A stretch of DNA of 64,000 nt from assembly GCA_902809985.1 (NCBI GenBank), contig CADDXC010000001.1, positions 434,001 through 498,000 on the forward strand. The letters are read 5' to 3'. This stretch comes from Clostridiaceae bacterium BL-3. Lineage in GTDB: Bacteria > Bacillota > Clostridia > Clostridiales > Clostridiaceae. Below the pieces are notes generated by a model, which was given only the letters and a program-made list of their open reading frames with translations, did not search any database and was not told where the DNA came from. The translations under genes were made by a program, and so were the position numbers. Positions 34,707 through 43,080 of the stretch are shown here, in pieces. The number at the start of each line of letters is the position of its first letter. Positions within the stretch are counted from its first letter, which is position 1.

Positions 34707-36773
34707 TTGGAAAGAAGCAGAAACAGGTTTAAACTGAAAGACAATGTGGATATACTCATGGCACTTTTGATCGTAATGGTAGTCTTTATGATCATAATTC
34801 CACTTCCGGCAAAATTACTGGATATATTCATTGCATTTAATATAACGCTGTCCATAGTTATAATACTTTTGACTATGTTTACTACGGAAGTACTTCAATT
34901 TTCAGTATTTCCCACATTGCTTTTGATAACTACACTTTTCAGACTGGCACTGAATATTTCTTCTGTAAGGCTGATACTCAGGGATGCCTATGCAGGGGAA
35001 GTTATAAATTCTTTCGGAGAGTTTGTAGTTGGCGGAAGTTATATAGTTGGAGTAATAATATTTTTGATAATCATCATCATACAGTTTATTGTAATAACCA
35101 ATGGTGCCAACAGAGTGGCAGAGGTATCTGCCAGATTCACGCTGGATGCAATGCCTGGAAAACAGATGAGTATTGATGCGGATTTGAATTCAGGTTTGAT
35201 AGACGAAAAGGGAGCCAGAGACAAGAGAGCAAAACTTCAAAGGGAGGCGGACTTCTATGGAGCCATGGATGGAGCTTCTAAATTTGTAAAAGGAGATGCC
35301 ATAGCTGCTCTGGTAATTGTAGTTATAAATATAATAGCTGGTATAATCACAGGTATAGTTGTGAAGGGCATGGATGCCTCCCAGGCTGCCCAGACTTATA
35401 CTAAGCTGACCATAGGAGATGGACTCGTGTCTCAGATTCCGGCACTTCTCATTTCTACAGCTTCAGGTATACTTGTAACCCGTTCTGGAAGTGATGAGGA
35501 TTTTGGAACCATGGCTGTAAAGCAGCTGCTTAGTTTTCCCAAAGTAATAGCCATAGCCGGTGCCGTACTGCTTTTCCTTTCCATGATACCCGGTCTTCCA
35601 CATATGGCATTTTTAATACTTGCAGCAGCTTGTATTATAGCAGCCTACCTGCTGCACAAAGATGAAAAGCAGCAGCTCGTACAACAGGAGGCAATGCAGA
35701 GTCAGGAAATGACTGAAATAGAAAATAAGGAACCGGAAAATGTTATGAATCTAATATCCGTGGAACCTATGGAGATAGAGATAGGCTACGGGCTGATACC
35801 ACTGGCTGACGAAAGCTCGGGAGGTGATCTTCTCCAGAGAATAACTTCAGTTAGAAGGCAGTGTGCAATTGAAATGGGAATAGTAGTACAGCCAATTAGA
35901 ATCAGGGATAATCTGCAGCTTAAGACAAATGATTATGTGATAAAGATAAGGGGTACTGTAGTAGCTAAAGGTGAGCTCATGCCAAATATGCTGTTGTGCA
36001 TGGATCCCACTAATTCAAACAGTGATATCCAGGGCATAAGTACTACTGAACCTTCCTTTGGACTTCCAGCTATCTGGATAAACAAGGATCAGAGGGAAGA
36101 GGCTGAAATAAAAGGACTGACTGTAGTGGATCCTACTACGGTACTGGTGACGCACCTTACGGAAACCATCAAGAATCATTCTTATGAACTCATGGGAAGG
36201 CAGGAAGTTAAACTCATACTGGATTCCGTTAAGGAAAAATATCCTACTGTAGTTGAAGAACTCATACCGGATCTACTGACCATAGGAGAAGTTCAAAAAG
36301 TGCTGCAGAACCTTTTGAGAGAGAGAGTATCTATAAAGGATATGGTTACCATTCTGGAATCCCTTGCGGATAATTCCAGAAATACAAAGGACATAGAGCT
36401 TTTAACGGAATATGTACGCTTTGCACTGGGAAGAAGCATATGTAATTCACTTATAGATGATAAGGGGGCAATTTCTGTAATTACATTGTCCCAGGATCTG
36501 GAGAAATTGATAGGAAGCAATATTCAAAAGTCCATGCAGGGATCTTTTCCTGCGGTGGATCCGGATACTACAAGCAGGATATTGAAATCCCTCAGAAAAA
36601 TGCTGGATTCAGTTTATTTTTATGAAAATCAACCTGTAGTTTTGGTTTCGCCTAAAATAAGGGCACCTTTTAGAAGATTAATTGAGATGGTATTTCCAGC
36701 AGTGAACGTACTGTCATTGAATGAAATACCAAATGATGTGGAGATAAAGACTGAAGGGGTGGTTTCAATATAA
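34707..36773 (+). CDS. flhA: Flagellar export protein FlhA
   Basis: Protein of 688 aa with a TTG start (AGGTGAT upstream), usual length. It has about eight N-terminal membrane segments and the FHIPEP signature 'RVAEVSARFTLDAMPGKQMS' with 'DADLNSGLIDEKGARDKRAK'. The large cytoplasmic domain starts near residue 340 ('EPMEIEIGYGLIPLADESSG') and binds chaperones and late substrates. Its TAA stop shares a base with the ATG of flhF, so translation is coupled. Confidence 0.97.
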   Translation: MERSRNRFKLKDNVDILMALLIVMVVFMIIIPLPAKLLDIFIAFNITLSIVIILLTMFTTEVLQFSVFPTLLLITTLFRLALNISSVRLILRDAYAGEVINSFGEFVVGGSYIVGVIIFLIIIIIQFIVITNGANRVAEVSARFTLDAMPGKQMSIDADLNSGLIDEKGARDKRAKLQREADFYGAMDGASKFVKGDAIAALVIVVINIIAGIITGIVVKGMDASQAAQTYTKLTIGDGLVSQIPALLISTASGILVTRSGSDEDFGTMAVKQLLSFPKVIAIAGAVLLFLSMIPGLPHMAFLILAAACIIAAYLLHKDEKQQLVQQEAMQSQEMTEIENKEPENVMNLISVEPMEIEIGYGLIPLADESSGGDLLQRITSVRRQCAIEMGIVVQPIRIRDNLQLKTNDYVIKIRGTVVAKGELMPNMLLCMDPTNSNSDIQGISTTEPSFGLPAIWINKDQREEAEIKGLTVVDPTTVLVTHLTETIKNHSYELMGRQEVKLILDSVKEKYPTVVEELIPDLLTIGEVQKVLQNLLRERVSIKDMVTILESLADNSRNTKDIELLTEYVRFALGRSICNSLIDDKGAISVITLSQDLEKLIGSNIQKSMQGSFPAVDPDTTSRILKSLRKMLDSVYFYENQPVVLVSPKIRAPFRRLIEMVFPAVNVLSLNEIPNDVEIKTEGVVSI

Positions 36774-37927
36774 TGATTGTTAAAAAATATAAGGCCAACA
36801 GCATGAATGAAGCTATTACCAGGATTAAATATGAGCTGGGCAGCGAGGCTGTTATAATAAGTCAGAGAAAGATAAGGAAAAAAGGCATATTGGGATTTTT
36901 CTCCAAAAAAATTTTAGAAGTAACTGCTGCTGTGGACAATAGAAAAAAAGAAGATAATATGAATTACGGTATTAAAACCATAAAGAGAATATTGAATAAT
37001 GGAATAAGAAATGAAGAATCTGAAAATAGCAGTTTGAAACAGAACTCCAGCATGACAGGAGGTGTCTATGAAGACAGTATAGTAGAAAAAAATAATGATG
37101 CACTGGTAAAAGAAGTGCATCAGATGAAGGGCATGCTGGATAAAATGATGAATAACCCTTATGGAAATATCGGCAAAAGTGAACTTCAGGTAAAACTTGA
37201 AAACAGTGATTTAAATGAAAATGTAATAAAGAAGATATTGAGCAGCATAAATATTATGGAAGATGATAGAAAAGATGAGGAAAAATTAAAAGAAGTAGTA
37301 CAGAATATGATAAAAGTGGATAGTGGAAAGCTTTCCCGTGCAGTGGTGTTAATAGGACCTACTGGTGTTGGAAAGACCACCACTATTGCTAAACTTGCAG
37401 GCAGAATGGCCCTTATTGAAAAGAAGAAAATTGGACTTATAACAATAGATACGTACAGAATAGGGGCTGTGGAACAGCTTAGAACTTATGCGGATATAAT
37501 GAATATACCCTTCAAAGTAGTACTTACCATGAAGGATATGGAGAAAGCCATCGAAGACATGGGAGACTGCGATGCTATTTTAATAGATACTACGGGAAGA
37601 AACAGCAAAAATAAAATGCAGATATCGGAGCTGAGGGCATTTATAGATAAAGTCAAAACAGATAATATACATTTAGTGATAAGCTGTACTACTAAAAACA
37701 GGGACATAGATGCCATAGTGAACGGCTATAGACAATTGAAATATAATTATGTAATAATCACAAAATTGGATGAAACTTGTACTTATGGCTCAATATTAAA
37801 TATTCTGCAGTCTGCTAAAAAGCCTATAAGTTTTGTAACTACAGGCCAGAATGTACCTGAGGATATAAAATCTATGAGTTCTGAAGAATTGACGAAGTTG
37901 GTATTGGGAGAGGATATCATATGCTAG
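36773..37927 (+). CDS. flhF: Flagellar SRP-type GTPase FlhF
   Basis: Protein of 384 aa. The N-terminal B domain starts 'MIVKKYKANSMNEAITRIKY'; the NG domain carries P-loop 'GPTGVGKTTTIAKLAGRMA', 'TIDTYRIGAVEQLRTYADIM', 'AILIDTTGRN' and 'ITKLDET'. It sets the place and number of flagella with FlhG, whose gene overlaps its end by seven bases. Confidence 0.95.
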   Translation: MIVKKYKANSMNEAITRIKYELGSEAVIISQRKIRKKGILGFFSKKILEVTAAVDNRKKEDNMNYGIKTIKRILNNGIRNEESENSSLKQNSSMTGGVYEDSIVEKNNDALVKEVHQMKGMLDKMMNNPYGNIGKSELQVKLENSDLNENVIKKILSSINIMEDDRKDEEKLKEVVQNMIKVDSGKLSRAVVLIGPTGVGKTTTIAKLAGRMALIEKKKIGLITIDTYRIGAVEQLRTYADIMNIPFKVVLTMKDMEKAIEDMGDCDAILIDTTGRNSKNKMQISELRAFIDKVKTDNIHLVISCTTKNRDIDAIVNGYRQLKYNYVIITKLDETCTYGSILNILQSAKKPISFVTTGQNVPEDIKSMSSEELTKLVLGEDIIC

Positions 37928-38799
37928 ACCAGGCTGAAAAATTGAGGAGACTGGCTTCAAAAGGCAAAGAGGTAAAAAAAGATTTTTCCCAGTGTGCTGC
38001 AAAACCTACAATAATAACAGTTACCTCCGGTAAAGGAGGAGTGGGTAAAAGTAATTTTGTGGTTAATACAGCCATAGCACTGCAGAAGATGAAAAAAAAA
38101 GTTCTTATACTGGATGCAGATATGGGCATGGGAAATGATCATGTGCTTATGGGATTTTTACCGAGATACAGTGTGTATGATGTGATCTTTGGAAATAAGA
38201 AAATAGATGAAATTATTGTAACAGGGCCCTTTGGAGTGAAATTGCTTCCCGGAGGAACGGGAATATCAAAGATTGAGGAGATAACAAAATCACAGAGAGA
38301 GAATTTTATAGAGAAGTTGTCTTTATTAGGTGATTTGGATTATATAATACTGGATACAGGAGCAGGTATAAACAGAGATGTGCTTGGGTTTATCGCTTGC
38401 TGCGAAGAGGTTATTGTGATTACTACACCGGAACCTACATCTCTTACGGATGCATATAGCCTGGTTAAAGCTGTAGATCATTTTAAATTGAAGAGTTCAG
38501 TAAAAATCGTTATAAATAAGGTCATGAACATTGAAGAGGGCAAAAAAACCTTTAATAAATTTAACAGTGTAGTGAACAAGTTTCTAAATATTTATACTGA
38601 ATATCTTGGAAGCATGTCAGAGGATAAAAGGCTTATACAGGCAGTTAGGCAGCAAACTCCATTTTTGATAAGCTATCCTAATTCGAAGATTTCCAGAGAG
38701 GTGAATTTTATAGCAAATAGGCTGAGTGGAGTTAAAACAGATGACGGGGGAAAGGGTATCCAGGACTTATTTAAGAGAATTTTTGATATTTTTTCGTAG
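37921..38799 (+). CDS. flhG: MinD-like flagellar number regulator FlhG
   Basis: Protein of 292 aa. It has the deviant Walker A 'SGKGGVGKSNFVVNTAIAL', 'LILDADMGMGNDHVLMGF' and 'DYIILDTGAGINRDVLGF'. The N terminus 'MLDQAEKLRRLA' carries the DQAxxLR helix that activates the FlhF GTPase, which supports FlhG over MinD. It was formerly named YlxH. Confidence 0.94.
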   Translation: MLDQAEKLRRLASKGKEVKKDFSQCAAKPTIITVTSGKGGVGKSNFVVNTAIALQKMKKKVLILDADMGMGNDHVLMGFLPRYSVYDVIFGNKKIDEIIVTGPFGVKLLPGGTGISKIEEITKSQRENFIEKLSLLGDLDYIILDTGAGINRDVLGFIACCEEVIVITTPEPTSLTDAYSLVKAVDHFKLKSSVKIVINKVMNIEEGKKTFNKFNSVVNKFLNIYTEYLGSMSEDKRLIQAVRQQTPFLISYPNSKISREVNFIANRLSGVKTDDGGKGIQDLFKRIFDIFS

Positions 38800-38813
38800 A
38801 AAGAAGGGATAAA

Positions 38814-39485
38814 GTGAAATGCAATATTGAATTTACAGTGAACAGCAGGATTGAAATAGAGATAGGCGGCGAAGTCTATAAGAGCAATATTCAGGACCTT
38901 TCGGACGATTGTATAGGCATAAATATACCCGTAAACAACCATAGATATATAGCTTTAAAAAAGGGTGACAAGATAGCTGCAGTATATTATTCGGGGAAAA
39001 ACATATATAGCTTTCATACAGTAGTTGTAGGACGAAAAATAGAAAAAATACTTATAATAATGATAAAAAAGCCTACTGAAGTAGAGGTTGTACAGAGAAG
39101 AAATTTTGTCAGGGTTCCAATAATTTTTGATGTACTCTGCGCCATGGTACCTGTGAGAAAGGATCTACATAATCTAGATGATCAGGTAAGGGTGTTTAAT
39201 GCTTATTCTGTAGATATGAGCGGCGGAGGAATGAAAGTAGTTGTAAATGACAAATTGGAATATAAATTGCAAATTGATGATATTATTATGGTAACCATTC
39301 CCATGGAAAACGACAGTTTAACTGTAAAGGGGAAAATAGTCAGAATTGACCGAAATAAGGATAATTCAAAATTAATACTTGGGCTGGCTTTTACAGACCT
39401 GGATAAAATGAGCAGGGAGAGGATCATAAGATTATTGTTTCAGATAATGCGGGAACATATAAAAAAAGGAGCAAAGGAGGATTAA
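38814..39485 (+). CDS. YcgR-like PilZ-domain protein (c-di-GMP receptor)
   Basis: Protein of 223 aa with a GTG start after AAGAAGGG. A YcgR-type N-terminal domain (about 1-95) is followed by a PilZ domain (about 97-215). The c-di-GMP-binding residues are present: RRNFVR at the domain start and 'DMSGGG' (the DxSxxG motif). Proteins of this kind slow or stop the motor, or change switching, when c-di-GMP is high. It sits between flhG and fliA, and the GGDEF-EAL protein at 638-2332 could set the level of its ligand. Confidence 0.9.
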   Translation: MKCNIEFTVNSRIEIEIGGEVYKSNIQDLSDDCIGINIPVNNHRYIALKKGDKIAAVYYSGKNIYSFHTVVVGRKIEKILIIMIKKPTEVEVVQRRNFVRVPIIFDVLCAMVPVRKDLHNLDDQVRVFNAYSVDMSGGGMKVVVNDKLEYKLQIDDIIMVTIPMENDSLTVKGKIVRIDRNKDNSKLILGLAFTDLDKMSRERIIRLLFQIMREHIKKGAKED

Positions 39486-39488
39486 AAT

Positions 39489-40220
39489 ATGGCTTTGGCG
39501 AATGAGTTAAATGTAAAAGAAGAGTTAGTAAAAAAATATCTTCCTCTGGTAAAATATATTGCCTCTAGAGTTATAATAGGGAAAAACAAGTATATAGAGT
39601 ATGAGGATTTAGTGAGTTACGGGATGCTGGGGCTGATGGATGCGATAAACAAATTTGATAAGGATAGGGGCATGAAATTCTCTACCTATGCCTCTATAAG
39701 AATAAAGGGCTCCATGATAGATGAATTGAGAAGAAACAGTCCCATTTCCAAAGGATCCATGGACAAGCTTAATAGGTACAATGGGGCGGTGGAATCTCTT
39801 CAAAAGGAACTTGGGAGAGAACCTAAGAGTATTGAAATAGCCGATAGACTCAATATATCTCTTAAGGAAATGATGGAAATTGAAAATTATATAAATTATA
39901 TATCCATAGTGTCTCTGGAGGATTTGATATTTTCAGAGGAAGATGATATTCCGCTTATGGGAACTGTAGAGGATCCTAAAAGTCCAAGCCCTGAAAGAAG
40001 TCTGGAGGAAAAAGAAAAATTAGAATATTTAGCCAAAGCTTTACAACTTTTAAATGAGAAAGACAATTTAGTTCTCACCTTGTATTATTATGAGGGGCTT
40101 ACATTAAAGGAGATAGGTCATATTTTAAATGTATCGGAATCACGGGTATGTCAGCTTCACGGCAGGGCTATCATGCATTTGAGAAGGGCTATGGTAAAAT
40201 TAAAATATATGTATAATTAA
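39489..40220 (+). CDS. fliA: Flagellar sigma factor FliA/SigD (sigma-28)
   Basis: Protein of 243 aa. Region 2 is 'LPLVKYIASRVIIGKNKYIE' and 'DLVSYGMLGLMDAINKFDKD', followed by 'FSTYASIRIKGSMIDELRR', a FliA/WhiG hallmark. Region 4 ends in 'LTLKEIGHILNVSESRVCQL'. It directs RNA polymerase to late flagellar promoters; the flagellin promoter at 18395 matches. Its ribosome site AAAGGAGG lies in the last codons of the PilZ gene. I see no FlgM anti-sigma gene in the window. Confidence 0.95.
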   Translation: MALANELNVKEELVKKYLPLVKYIASRVIIGKNKYIEYEDLVSYGMLGLMDAINKFDKDRGMKFSTYASIRIKGSMIDELRRNSPISKGSMDKLNRYNGAVESLQKELGREPKSIEIADRLNISLKEMMEIENYINYISIVSLEDLIFSEEDDIPLMGTVEDPKSPSPERSLEEKEKLEYLAKALQLLNEKDNLVLTLYYYEGLTLKEIGHILNVSESRVCQLHGRAIMHLRRAMVKLKYMYN

Positions 40221-40255
40221 TTGCAGACTTTGATTTTGATAGAAAGGAAATTTTT

Positions 40256-40726
40256 ATGACTTCGATTATATTGATTGCAGTTGGAATAATTCTGATAGCT
40301 TTGAATTTAAATGCGGTGTTAAGGGAAAAAAAATCTTTTAGGGGACAGCTGGATATGAGGCAGAATGATATGGAGGATTATAAGATAGAAATTGGAAAAA
40401 TAAGAAAAGAATTTGCAGAAACAGTATTTGAACTCCAAAAAGAAATCAAGAGCCTGAAAGAGGAAAATAAAAATAATATGGATAAGATGATATTATACGA
40501 TAGAGCGGGTAACAAAGTGATTGGTGACTCCAGTCCTAAAAAGCACCATCAAGCGACTGAGGTTAAAGCTGAGCCCAAAAAGCACGAAACAAAAGGTGTA
40601 AACAATGTTAAGATCGATGAGGTGAGAAATTTACTTCATAAAGACATGTCGATAGATGAAATATCCAAGAAAACAGGTATTGGCAAGGGGGAGGTTCTAT
40701 TAATAAAAGAATTGTACATAAAATGA
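40256..40726 (+). CDS. SwrB-like membrane protein (DUF6115 style)
   Basis: Protein of 156 aa: an N-terminal membrane segment (about 2-20), a coiled coil (about 25-80), a Lys/His/Ala-rich linker and a C-terminal helix-turn-helix-like stretch 'DEVRNLLHKDMSIDEISKKT' then 'GIGKGEVLLIKELYI'. B. subtilis SwrB, encoded just after sigD, has the same layout and helps the export gate assemble. I call it by layout and position; sequence likeness is weak. Confidence 0.75.
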   Translation: MTSIILIAVGIILIALNLNAVLREKKSFRGQLDMRQNDMEDYKIEIGKIRKEFAETVFELQKEIKSLKEENKNNMDKMILYDRAGNKVIGDSSPKKHHQATEVKAEPKKHETKGVNNVKIDEVRNLLHKDMSIDEISKKTGIGKGEVLLIKELYIK

Positions 40727-40926
40727 AGGAAGTTTTTGATTTTCTCAGTGATAGAAAACTGCTGATAGGTGTGGGAATAGGAATTTTACTAGCTACTTTT
40801 ATTATGAGTGGAGTTAAAATACAATATCAAATGAGTAAAAGTCAGATTGAAGATAAGGCCAGATCCATGGGAATGCAGTATCCTGATGAAATGAAGGTAA
40901 TTAACAGCGGAGGTGAAAATAAATGA
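40723..40926 (+). CDS. Small single-pass membrane protein
   Basis: Protein of 67 aa overlapping the previous gene by four bases (ATGA) and the next by four. One membrane segment (about 13-31), then 'SQIEDKARSMGMQYPDEMKV', which resembles the tail of small clostridial proteins seen in flagellar clusters and in YceG-like small proteins. The function is unknown; the tight coupling argues it is a real gene. Confidence 0.75.
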   Translation: MKEVFDFLSDRKLLIGVGIGILLATFIMSGVKIQYQMSKSQIEDKARSMGMQYPDEMKVINSGGENK

Positions 40927-41690
40927 TAAGAAGTTTTTATACGGCGGTGTCTGGAATGATAACTCAGGAGGCAAAACAGGACGTTATAACAAATAATTTG
41001 GCCAATGTGAATACTGTGGGATTTAAGGGAGATACGCTGGAGGTGAAACCATTTAATGATGTGCTCTTGCAGAATTATGACAAGGTAGTGGCAGGCAGAA
41101 ATGTGAAAAATGTCATAGGAGGTATAAGTCTGGGAAGTGGAATAGATTCGGTTAATACTGGATTTACCCAGGGAACTATACAGTCTACTGGTATATCTAC
41201 GGACTTTGCCATAGACGGAAGGGGTTTTTTTACGGTCAGGAGGCCTGATGGGAATGAATTTTATACAAGAGATGGACATTTTCATGTAAACATAAATGGA
41301 ATACTTGTGGATGATTCAGGCAATGAAGTTATGGCAAGAGATGCTGCTACGGGCGATATCGGAGCTATAGATGTAGGTGGTGGAAAGATGACTTCAGATC
41401 CCTATGGCAATATAAGTATAAATGGAACTCCCAGGTATAAGATTTACACTGTAGATTTTAATGATTACAATACACTTACTAAAGTGGGAGATAATTTGTA
41501 TACAGGCACAAATCCTGTGGAATACAATGCGGTGGTAAGGCAGAACTCGCTGGAGAAATCCAATGTAAATGTAGTAAATGCAATGTCGGATCTGCTCACA
41601 ACCATGAGAAGCTTCGAGACAGATCAAAAGGCGGTACAGTCTATTGATGAAACCTTAGACAAGCTTGTAAATGAAGTGGGAAAAGTATAA
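40923..41690 (+). CDS. flgF: Flagellar rod/hook-basal body protein, FlgF/FlhO-like
   Basis: Protein of 255 aa with 'SFYTAVSGMITQEAKQDVIT' and 'NNLANVNTVGFKGDTLEVKP' at the N terminus and 'EKSNVNVVNAMSDLLTTMRS' at the C terminus, which mark the FlgE/F/G family. Two such genes in tandem after fliA match FlhO/FlhP of Bacillus, the distal rod pair. GGAGGTG precedes the ATG. flgF versus flgG for this first gene is a choice by position. Confidence 0.85.
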   Translation: MIRSFYTAVSGMITQEAKQDVITNNLANVNTVGFKGDTLEVKPFNDVLLQNYDKVVAGRNVKNVIGGISLGSGIDSVNTGFTQGTIQSTGISTDFAIDGRGFFTVRRPDGNEFYTRDGHFHVNINGILVDDSGNEVMARDAATGDIGAIDVGGGKMTSDPYGNISINGTPRYKIYTVDFNDYNTLTKVGDNLYTGTNPVEYNAVVRQNSLEKSNVNVVNAMSDLLTTMRSFETDQKAVQSIDETLDKLVNEVGKV

Positions 41691-41723
41691 ATTCAAAGAA
41701 TAATTGAAAAGGATGGTTTTGTT

Positions 41724-42509
41724 ATGCTTAGAGCTATATGGAATAGTAGAAGTGCCATGAACGCACAGCAGGAAAAACTTGACAGTATATCAAATAATAT
41801 AGCCAATGTGAATACGGTTGGATATAAAAAGGAAAATGTAGATTTTCAGGATCTGGTGTACGAGACTTTGCACAGGGTTGGGTATCCTACTAATGCAGGA
41901 GGAGTAAATACAATTAACGGAACAGGAGTTAAAACTACGGAGTGGATTAGGGATACCTCCCAGGGAAGTATGGTGGAAACCGGACTTAAGACGGACATGG
42001 CCATAGACGGAGAGGGATTTTTTAGAGTGGCTTTGCCAAATGGCACATCAGCCTACGAAAGGGCTGGCAATTTTAGCATAGATGCAGCTGGAAATTTAGT
42101 TGATCCAGATGGAAACAGGCTTGAGGTAAATCTGACAGCTGAGGGTTCAGCTCTTTTTAATTCAGGTACAGTATTTAAAGAGGATAATTTTACTGTGAAT
42201 CAAAAGGGTCAGATATATATGAAGATAAATAACAACAGTGTATTGTACGGTAAAATTAACATATACAATACTATTGGGCAGGACTCCATGAGATCCGTAG
42301 GGGATAATTTATATGTACCACGAAATGGTGTCCAGATGAATTTAAACAATAATGCCGATATACTACAGGGTTATCTGGAGCAGTCAAATGTGGATTTAGG
42401 GCAGGAAATGACAGATATGATACTTGCCCAGAGGTCTTTTGAACTTGCCTCCAAGGGACTTACAACTGCAGATGAGATGTGGGGACTTATAAATAGCATG
42501 AGAAGATAA
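41724..42509 (+). CDS. flgG: Flagellar distal rod protein, FlgG/FlhP-like
   Basis: Protein of 261 aa; 'SISNNIANVNTVGYKKENVD' near the N terminus, 'GYLEQSNVDLGQEMTDMILA' and 'QRSFELASKGLTTADEMWGL' at the C terminus. The latter are close to the FlgG consensus. It probably forms the distal rod with the preceding protein. It is the last flagellar gene of the run. Confidence 0.88.
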   Translation: MLRAIWNSRSAMNAQQEKLDSISNNIANVNTVGYKKENVDFQDLVYETLHRVGYPTNAGGVNTINGTGVKTTEWIRDTSQGSMVETGLKTDMAIDGEGFFRVALPNGTSAYERAGNFSIDAAGNLVDPDGNRLEVNLTAEGSALFNSGTVFKEDNFTVNQKGQIYMKINNNSVLYGKINIYNTIGQDSMRSVGDNLYVPRNGVQMNLNNNADILQGYLEQSNVDLGQEMTDMILAQRSFELASKGLTTADEMWGLINSMRR

Positions 42510-42591
42510 CTGCTTCTAAACTTTTATGTAAACATATGGAATGTAACTGCATATAATGTATGGATGTAATATTTTCAGGGGGAGTTAAAGT

Positions 42592-42987
42592 ATGTATAGA
42601 TGTCCAATTATGGATTCCAATGAATATATCGGAGAAGATGATATGTATGATTGGGATGTCGACTATCCAGTGCAGTATATGTATCCACCTAATATGTATA
42701 GAATGTGTCCAATGTTCTTGAATAGTTATTCAAATCCATGCATGAGATGTATAAACCAAAGGGGTTACATGCAGCCGCCAACATATTCGCCAGACTATGG
42801 CAGATCAGATAAGATGACAGGATACTACAGACCTGATGATGGTATGTATGATATGGATCAAGATGAATCTGTTGATTTAAATGCAGAAGATAAAAACAGT
42901 GAAGATGATAAAAGTGAAAAATTTATAGATCGCGGTGAATCTGGAACTAAAATAAGAACCGTGGACATGTCAGAAATTGAAGATTGA
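42592..42987 (+). CDS. Tyr/Met/Cys/Pro-rich protein of unknown function
   Basis: Protein of 131 aa with GGGGGAG before the ATG. The first ~85 residues are rich in Tyr, Met, Pro and Cys ('YPVQYMYPPNMYRMCPMFLN', 'SNPCMRCINQRGYMQPPTYS'); the rest is acidic ('DDGMYDMDQDESVDLNAEDK'). It has no membrane segment. The composition recalls spore-coat proteins, but I do not recognise the family. It stands between the flagellar run and a strong terminator; a possible -10 box TATAAT lies near 42553. Confidence 0.65.
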   Translation: MYRCPIMDSNEYIGEDDMYDWDVDYPVQYMYPPNMYRMCPMFLNSYSNPCMRCINQRGYMQPPTYSPDYGRSDKMTGYYRPDDGMYDMDQDESVDLNAEDKNSEDDKSEKFIDRGESGTKIRTVDMSEIED

Positions 42988-42988
42988 C

Positions 42989-43030
42989 AATTCAAAGATC
43001 AAAGTTCAAATGTAAAATATCAAATTTTGA
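42989..43030 (+). repeat. Dispersed repeat, left flank only
   Basis: caattcaaagatcaaagttc and aaatgtaaaatatcaaattt repeat the left arm of the hairpin repeat (compare copies 5 and 6), but the hairpin and tail are missing. Confidence 0.5.
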
Positions 43031-43042
43031 GCTTTAATCTTA

Positions 43043-43080
43043 AAAAAACAAAGGGAGCTGAATTGCTCCCTTTGTTTTTT
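43043..43080. terminator. Strong bidirectional terminator
   Basis: A perfect 16-bp inverted repeat (43043-43058 and 43065-43080) with GC core AAAGGGAGC / GCTCCCTTT, a 6-base loop, and A-run/T-run on both sides. It stops the 131-aa gene on the plus strand and the pyrophosphatase gene on the minus strand, whose stop codon it overlaps. Confidence 0.92.

Noticed and set aside
40923-42509. The two rod genes as a recent tandem duplication
   Set aside because: They share only family motifs and differ over most of their length, matching the ancient FlhO/FlhP pair.
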